Origin: Candidatus Aciduliprofundum sp.
GTDB taxonomy: Archaea; Thermoplasmatota; Thermoplasmata; Thermoplasmatales; Aciduliprofundaceae
Length of the DNA: 54,770 nt
Direction of reading: 5' to 3'
Assembly: GCA_015520565.1 (NCBI GenBank)
Contig: WAPW01000101.1
Span: 1-54,770, forward strand
In this document: positions 50,218 to 54,770 of the stretch, piece after piece
How the letters are laid out: the number at the start of each line of letters is the position of its first letter
How positions within the stretch are numbered: the first letter of the stretch is position 1
The notes under the pieces: model-generated
Databases searched by the model: none
What the model was told of the DNA's origin: nothing
The model's input: only the letters and a program-made list of their open reading frames with translations
Program-made: the position numbers and the translations under genes

Positions 50218-51699
50218 ATGAGTGTGGATAAGATAATATCACACCTACACTCTTACCCACCCAGATATGGGCCAGAGTGGGGGAGCGGGGGAATATTCGG
50301 CTTGAAATATTACAAGAAAATGCTATACTATACACTAGCATTTGAAGCTGAGGCACATTTTATAAGGGATTACGATGAGCAAATTTACAATTTTAGAATG
50401 CTTGGCAAAGGGCCTGCTTCTGGAGGGGATACTTACAATGCTGTAGAAGTTGTGGATGATTTTCTCTATTTTGGTGGTTGGGCTCATGCACCGGCAATTT
50501 TCAGAAACGGAAAAATTAACTTTAAGAACAAGTACTCCCATGTGCACGAGTACAACATAGAGGACGATTCTCTCAGGCTTCTCTGGAAAGATTCCATCCA
50601 CCATCGCACAAAATGGGCTGGAGAGGTTAGCGATATTATCTACGACCCCTATGAAGATAGATTGCTCATACCTAGGCAAGATGGGCACAAAAATTTGGGT
50701 GTCTATGCCATTGATAGGGAAACAGGGGAAGAGAAGATGCTAACCGATGTCTCTGCATTGAAGGGAGATATCCTGCATGACTCTGTATTTTTCACCTCAG
50801 GAGATAATTTCAATAAAGGGGTGCAAAATGTTCTCTCATTTGATTTAATAGAGAAAAGATGGGAAAAATTCCATGTTAAAGATTTGCCTTCATTAGACGG
50901 GGAGAATATTCTTGTGAATTCTGTTGGGGATGTTGCATCCCTTTACAACAGATTCTTCATATTTACTCGCGGAGGAATATTGATAGGCAATCCTGTGAGT
51001 GGAGAGAACTTCAAAGCTGCCAGATTATTTGATTTTTTCACCTTTCAATCTCCAATGCGCTCAAAGGTTCTTCACATCAATGGTGGTGCACTGGTTGCTT
51101 ACAACGCCCACCATGATGCAATATACCGCGTGAAAAGCGTTGAAGACAAAATAAAATACACATTGACAAACGCCATAGTAGCCCCAACCTTATTGGTATA
51201 TGTGACCCCACCCATGGTAAAGATAGTAGGTACCTTTGGAGCTAGAATTACATCCCTTGAAACGGTGGGAGATAAGATAGTTTTGGGCACAAACACCTCT
51301 CCAAATCTGGGCTCTGAGGATGCACTTCCCTACGATGCGGGCCATAGGGGATTTAGCATACTTGACATAAATACCTTGCAAAATTCTCCACCTCCTGTTA
51401 CAATCTCCATACCCCTTGAGCTTATATCCCTAGTCATACAAAAAACAAAACATCATAATTTTGGGGGCATACCCCTTGAGGGATACAAAAATCCAAAATT
51501 GATAATATATGCTTCAAAAACAAATAAATTAGGCGTATTTGAATACGATTTATCCCTACCATTAAACGATTCTTATCCTGAAAAATTCACAATAATATCT
51601 GGAAAGAATGTGATAGATTTATCCTCCTTCTCGGGATTGGTTTCATTCTCCTTGAGAAATATTGATTTAAATGGAAAAATAAAAATTGTGCTAGAATGA
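50218..51699 (+). CDS. Archaeal DUF2139-like beta-propeller protein
   Basis: 493 residues, beta-rich throughout with repeated blade-like segments (DDFLYFGGWAHAPA, DIIYDPYEDRLLIPRQDG, NRFFIFTRGGILIGNP). The conserved-looking start GPEWGSGGIFGLKYYKKML and FEAEAHF suggest the DUF2139 family of archaea (moderate certainty). No signal peptide. Divergent from the sugar kinase with an 82-base spacer containing AAAATTAATAAC and GGGGAT. A role with carbohydrates is suggested only by neighbours. Confidence 0.65.
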   Translation: MSVDKIISHLHSYPPRYGPEWGSGGIFGLKYYKKMLYYTLAFEAEAHFIRDYDEQIYNFRMLGKGPASGGDTYNAVEVVDDFLYFGGWAHAPAIFRNGKINFKNKYSHVHEYNIEDDSLRLLWKDSIHHRTKWAGEVSDIIYDPYEDRLLIPRQDGHKNLGVYAIDRETGEEKMLTDVSALKGDILHDSVFFTSGDNFNKGVQNVLSFDLIEKRWEKFHVKDLPSLDGENILVNSVGDVASLYNRFFIFTRGGILIGNPVSGENFKAARLFDFFTFQSPMRSKVLHINGGALVAYNAHHDAIYRVKSVEDKIKYTLTNAIVAPTLLVYVTPPMVKIVGTFGARITSLETVGDKIVLGTNTSPNLGSEDALPYDAGHRGFSILDINTLQNSPPPVTISIPLELISLVIQKTKHHNFGGIPLEGYKNPKLIIYASKTNKLGVFEYDLSLPLNDSYPEKFTIISGKNVIDLSSFSGLVSFSLRNIDLNGKIKIVLE

Positions 51700-52311
51700 T
51701 CAATAGACATTCCAAAGGGAACTAAAATAATCTTCGTATTGCTGAGCCACTGCCTTGCTCTCTATTATAGCATCTGCCTCATGGTTGTAATTCAAAGCAC
51801 TAGTACTCCAGTTTGTAGAGCCAACAATCACTATTTTATGGTCTATAATTACTAACTTATCATGCGTTGTTTGATTGCTCCAGTCAAATTTCACTTGAAT
51901 TTTATGACTCTCAAAGTATTCTTTCCAATTTTGTGCCCATTCAACCATCTGGGGACTTTCAAATCCATAACCTTTTCCATCATCCAAAATTATTTTAACA
52001 TCCACTCCTCTATTCTCAGCCGCCACCAAAGCTCTTCCAAGGGCTGATACTTTGTGCGTATCCTTGTCTGGATTTCCATACCATTTCATCTCAAACATAA
52101 CTATGTGAATGCTAACATTGGCATTGTTTATCTTCTCAATTACCACTGGATAATATTCCCTATCTTCAATTGGAATAACTTTGATATTGGAAGCTTCTAC
52201 CACCGTGTACTTGTTTCCATTATTACCCTGCTGCGCTAACATTTCTGCTGACATAAATCCCGCTATGAAGGCAAGTATAACTGCTGTAACGAGAATTGCA
52301 CGGGTATTCAT
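51700..52311 (-). CDS. Exported phospholipase-D-superfamily nuclease-like protein
   Basis: 203 residues. Signal peptide or anchor (RAILVTAVILAFIAGFMSAEMLA) followed by a single HKD motif, H150-x-K152-x4-D157-x6-G-S-x-N (THDKLVIIDHKIVIVGSTNWS), as in the Nuc-type endonucleases that work as dimers. It lies after the gene for an anchored OB-like protein, 31 bases apart. An extracellular nuclease for DNA uptake or scavenging is a reasonable inference; phospholipid cleavage is the alternative. Confidence 0.85.
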   Translation of the reverse strand: MNTRAILVTAVILAFIAGFMSAEMLAQQGNNGNKYTVVEASNIKVIPIEDREYYPVVIEKINNANVSIHIVMFEMKWYGNPDKDTHKVSALGRALVAAENRGVDVKIILDDGKGYGFESPQMVEWAQNWKEYFESHKIQVKFDWSNQTTHDKLVIIDHKIVIVGSTNWSTSALNYNHEADAIIESKAVAQQYEDYFSSLWNVY

Positions 52312-52342
52312 AAAGGAGAGAATAATATCAATTTATTTAATT

Positions 52343-53161
52343 TTATTCCAATTTTAGCTCGTATTGTGCTTCGTATGCATTGTAAATAAATTCTCCTTCT
52401 AAAACCCTATATCCAGATGGTAAATTCTTATCAGCCACAACTTTTAGAGAGTAAAGACTATCTCTAAGATATCCATAGTAAAAATAGGAAATTATGCTGC
52501 CATGAATCCAAACAACTTTGCCTTCATACTTGGCAAGCTCATCCAAATTTACGCAGGTGCCATTGTATTGCAAGCTTATATTTTCCGCGTGAAAAATTCC
52601 TTTTTCGTAATATCCCTTTATATAAACATTTCTCTCTCCAAAATAGCCATTCTTCACATAAACTTTTATCAAATTGAATCCATCTGTAAATTCAAAATAA
52701 TTGCTTATCCTCATAGCACTCAAATTTCCTCGCAGCTTAATATGCATACCCACAAAATGCTCGGGCTCCGCAAGAACTTCCTTAAGATTCAATTCCAAAT
52801 ATTTCGCAATGATTTGCAAATCTCCTTCCCTATGAACTACCACTTCAATTGAACCATGATAATTAATTACTTGGCCCTTGGCAATTACAACCTCGCCGGG
52901 ATATAAAATTTTGGAAAATTGAATAAAAAGGATTGTTTTATTCTCAAATTTTTCATCGTAAATGTAAGCCAATACACCATTTGTAATGTTCTTGGCATAT
53001 CCAACTACACCTTTAACTTCTACATAATCCCCAATATGCCTTGTCACTCCCCCAATATTTACCTTCTCTGGCTTTACATTTGAAGAATAGATATAGAGCA
53101 AACTCAAAGCTATAACGATAATAACGAGCAGAGCAATTAGCTTTCTCTCCTTGATATGCAC
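52343..53161 (-). CDS. Membrane-anchored extracytoplasmic protein with OB-like domains
   Basis: 272 residues. The N-terminal helix (LIALLVIIVIALSLLYIYSS) anchors an outside part made of repeated small beta-barrel-like units (GDYVEVKGVVGYAKNITNG, GEVVIAKGQVINYHGSIEVVV, GMHIKLRGNLSAMRISNYFEF, NVYIKGYYEKGIFHAENISL, GKVVWIHGSIISYF), the pattern of tandem OB folds. GTG start at 53161, leaderless after TTAAATAATAAA. Upstream partner of the PLD-type nuclease; could bind nucleic acid at the cell surface. Confidence 0.65.
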   Translation of the reverse strand: MHIKERKLIALLVIIVIALSLLYIYSSNVKPEKVNIGGVTRHIGDYVEVKGVVGYAKNITNGVLAYIYDEKFENKTILFIQFSKILYPGEVVIAKGQVINYHGSIEVVVHREGDLQIIAKYLELNLKEVLAEPEHFVGMHIKLRGNLSAMRISNYFEFTDGFNLIKVYVKNGYFGERNVYIKGYYEKGIFHAENISLQYNGTCVNLDELAKYEGKVVWIHGSIISYFYYGYLRDSLYSLKVVADKNLPSGYRVLEGEFIYNAYEAQYELKLE

Positions 53162-53348
53162 TCTTATAAATCCGAGTTTTATTATTTAAATTTTCCTTCG
53201 GGAAAAAGTTCTTCATCTTTGTGCCATCCGTCTTGAAAAAGAACATTCCCGCTATGTACACAGGCATACCCTTATTATCTATTGCTCCTAATCTCGCATC
53301 TGAAGGTTTGGCGCTCTGCAGATATGAATATGAGATTTGAGTGTTCAA
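53162..53348 (-). pseudogene. Possible gene remnant
   Basis: An open stretch translating as LNTQISYSYLQSAKPSDARL and then GAIDNKGMPVYIAGMFFFKTDG has protein-like composition, but no credible start (only TTG at 53348, no ribosome binding site), and it runs into the promoter of the next gene. It may be the surviving part of a lost gene between the toxin gene and the OB-protein gene. This 214-base interval shows nothing else apart from a T6 run near 53351-53356 that may terminate the toxin transcript. Confidence 0.2.
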
Positions 53349-53375
53349 AAAAGCATGATTCTCGCTAAATCATAG

Positions 53376-53633
53376 TTAATGTTTCTCATCATACACTTTG
53401 CTGCGATGTCCAATGCTTAAAATTATTATCTTTTCTCCTTCTATCCGGTATATGATTCTCCATTTCCCCACCCTTGCACTTCTCAATCCTTTCAATTCAT
53501 ATCTCAATGGCTTGTATCTCTCAGGATCTTCCACTATTTCACTTAACGCTTCTACTATTCTCTCTTTTGTATTCTTGTCCATTTTCTGTAATTTTTTAAG
53601 TAACTTGGGAGATATGAGTATGATGTAGCTCAT
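53376..53633 (-). CDS. RelE/ParE-type toxin
   Basis: An 85-residue mRNA-interferase-like toxin: LISPKLLKKLQKMDKNTKERIVEALSEI, PLRYELKGLRSARVGKWRIIYRIEGEKIIILSIGHRSKVYD. The conserved core (RVGKWRIIYRI, then GHR-x-x-VY) is the RelE/YoeB-type arrangement. Start overlaps the antitoxin stop by four bases, the standard antitoxin-first order. Most likely a chromosomal toxin-antitoxin module. Confidence 0.9.
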   Translation of the reverse strand: MSYIILISPKLLKKLQKMDKNTKERIVEALSEIVEDPERYKPLRYELKGLRSARVGKWRIIYRIEGEKIIILSIGHRSKVYDEKH

Positions 53634-53815
53634 AACCCTATCTCCTTCTCTAACTCTTCTATACTTAGAAACTCTCTCATCTCTCCTCTCTTGTATGCTT
53701 CTTCGCTCTCTCGTATTTCACTTACTATTTCTTTGTTGGCCAAAATCTCCGCTTCCTCTTCAAAGGATTCTACTATCTCCCTTAACTCCCTCGCAAACAT
53801 TAATAGTATCCCCAT
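53630..53815 (-). CDS. Cognate RelB-type antitoxin
   Basis: A 61-residue acidic helical protein (REIVESFEEEAEILANKEIVSEIRESEEAYKRGEMREFLSIEELEKEIGL, in parts), like the archaeal RelB-type antitoxins. The C-terminal half would wrap the toxin. Possible starts are 53830, 53815 and 53800. TATAAAT at 53837-53831 predicts a transcript starting near 53808-53812, so a very short leader with ATG 53815 or 53800 is likely. Confidence 0.8.
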   Translation of the reverse strand: MGILLMFARELREIVESFEEEAEILANKEIVSEIRESEEAYKRGEMREFLSIEELEKEIGL

Positions 53816-53854
53816 CTCACCACTGACCATATTTATACATCACCTAACTCTATT

Positions 53855-53947
53855 TTAAGGTTTCTTAGCATTCATACTTTCCTGCTTCTTCCATTCTTCC
53901 CACGCCTCTTTGAGTTTTAAGCCAATATCTTTGCTTACCACACCCAT
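53855..53947 (-). CDS. Candidate 30-residue ORF upstream of the toxin-antitoxin pair
   Basis: A 31-codon ORF encoding a basic, tryptophan-containing helix (VVSKDIGLKLKEAWEEWKKQE). A TATA-like GGATTTAATTG about 18-20 bases upstream suits a leaderless start. That AT-rich box is shared head-to-head with thyX. It ends 40 bases before the antitoxin and could be a fragment of an older antitoxin, a third module member, or chance. Confidence 0.35.
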   Translation of the reverse strand: MGVVSKDIGLKLKEAWEEWKKQESMNAKKP

Positions 53948-53987
53948 TTATGGAAAAACAATTAAATCCAAAATACAATTACTCGCC

Positions 53988-54641
53988 ATGAAAACTTGCA
54001 GGGGTTCTCAATGTCTCAATGTTGAGCTTATTGCATACTCTTTGCCAAGGGAAGGGGGTGTTGATGAGTTAATAGCCGAGAGTGCTGCCATATCTCATGC
54101 TCCAGAATTTAGAAAATTGAATGAGAAAAGGGTTAAGCACTTAGTAAATCTCCTAAAAAAATTAGGGCACGAGAGCGTTTTTGAGCATGCGTGCTTCACT
54201 TTCCGTGTTGAAGGAATATCTCGCGTGTGCTCTCACCAGCTCGTTAGGCATAGGTTGGCAAGCTATACGCAGCAGAGTCAAAGATATGTTAATTTGAAAG
54301 AGCCAAAATTTATAGTGCCCGAGGCAATTTATGGAAGCGAGTTTGAAGATGAATTTATGGAAATATTGGAGAGGGCTGCAAAGCTTTATCGCAGAATGGT
54401 TGAAGGGGGGATAAGGAAGGAGGATGCTCGCTTCATTCTCCCTCAAGGAATTGAAACAAAGATAATTATAACAATGAATGCTAGAGAGTTAAGGCATTTT
54501 ATCTCCCTTCGCTGTGACCCAAGTGCCCAATGGGAAATAAGGGCTATGGCAAAAGAGATGCTCAAATTAGCTTACGAGAAAGCTCCAATTTTATTTGAGG
54601 ATTTATACAATAAGTATATAGAGGACAAAACTGACCAGTAA
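53988..54641 (+). CDS. thyX: Flavin-dependent thymidylate synthase
   Basis: Makes dTMP from dUMP using methylenetetrahydrofolate and FADH2. 217 residues. The ThyX signature RHRLASYTQQSQR is at residues 87-99 (T replacing N at position 94), with HESVFEHACFTFRVEG before it and a C-terminal NARELRHFISLRCDPSAQWEIR that carries the substrate-binding residues. The ORF runs back to 53910, but ATG 53988 is leaderless after ATTAAATCC and is the natural start. Confidence 0.95.
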   Translation: MKTCRGSQCLNVELIAYSLPREGGVDELIAESAAISHAPEFRKLNEKRVKHLVNLLKKLGHESVFEHACFTFRVEGISRVCSHQLVRHRLASYTQQSQRYVNLKEPKFIVPEAIYGSEFEDEFMEILERAAKLYRRMVEGGIRKEDARFILPQGIETKIIITMNARELRHFISLRCDPSAQWEIRAMAKEMLKLAYEKAPILFEDLYNKYIEDKTDQ

Positions 54642-54684
54642 TTATAAAATATGAGGATTTCATGGCTTTCGCAAGGTGATTTAA

Positions 54685-54770
54685 ATGACAGTGGATAAAG
54701 AAACTTTGAAAAAAGGCGAAGAAACTAGAAAAAGGATAGTTGAGGCAAAAGAGGCAGAGAAGAGAATTGC
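54685..54770 (+). CDS. Start of an unidentified gene (cut by window edge)
   Basis: 28 codons are visible, a highly charged helical N-terminus (MTVDKETLKKGEETRKRIVE, AKEAEKRIA). The ATG follows AAGGTGAT by four bases and TAATTATAAAATATG lies about 40 bases upstream, so it is a real gene start. Too little is visible to assign a family. Confidence 0.6.
   Translation, partial: MTVDKETLKKGEETRKRIVEAKEAEKRI

Overview
The window looks like chromosomal DNA of a thermophilic euryarchaeote, most likely an Aciduliprofundum / DHVE2-type organism (an inference from gene content; no database search was possible). Archaeal markers are the sn-glycerol-1-phosphate dehydrogenase gene for ether lipids, three tRNA genes with introns directly 3' of the anticodon loop, two type-III-signal-peptide pilins, GGTGA-type ribosome binding sites, ATGA/GTGA/TTGA gene overlaps, and many leaderless genes with a TTTAAATA-like TATA box about 25 bases before the ATG. 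There are no rRNAs, CRISPR arrays or intact insertion sequences.

Layout. 1-7 kb: the 5' part of pyruvate phosphate dikinase; a nadX-nadA-nadC operon for NAD synthesis with a palindrome at its transcription start and a divergent regulator that joins a winged helix to a substrate-binding-protein-like domain; a double-winged-helix Lrp-type regulator divergent from a 20-codon ORF; endonuclease III. 7-10.7 kb: intron-containing tRNA-Gln and tRNA-Arg, small unknown genes, an HD hydrolase, a TatD-type hydrolase and a short-chain dehydrogenase. 10.7-20 kb: a tightly overlapped 13-gene operon for a membrane-bound respiratory complex. Its catalytic subunit lacks the NiFe-binding CxxC pairs, so it resembles the sulfane-sulfur reductase Mbs/Mbx and not a hydrogenase. 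20-22.2 kb: intron-containing tRNA-Pro, a degenerate echo of its 3' half, scattered tRNA-intron fragments, then argS. 22-37.5 kb: a large PKD/CARDB surface protein, a TctA-like permease, two groups of KaiC-type RecA ATPases (one with a destroyed P-loop) with small partner proteins, rpiA, a QueH-like protein, and an FG-GAP surface protein with a PEF-CTERM-like tail.

37.5-38.25 kb is a gene-free island between two converging genes. It holds iterated TTTTACCA motifs, four GGG-TATA-like repeats, and a GC-rich element with mutually exclusive stems, which is the best candidate here for an undescribed RNA. 38.2-54.8 kb: TrkH/TrkA potassium uptake, tandem pilins, a YchF-type GTPase with UPF0179 and egsA, two TPR proteins, a 2-hydroxyacid dehydrogenase, a sugar group (GH1 glycosidase, ROK kinase, DUF2139-like protein), a secreted PLD-type nuclease beside an anchored OB-like protein, a RelBE-type toxin-antitoxin pair, flavin-dependent thymidylate synthase, and the start of one more gene.

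The most unusual signals are the exchange and scattering of tRNA intron and tRNA 3'-half sequences around tRNA-Gln, tRNA-Arg, tRNA-Pro and argS; the convergent-gene RNA island; the pseudo-KaiC/KaiC operon; and the probable operator-regulator pair of the nad operon.
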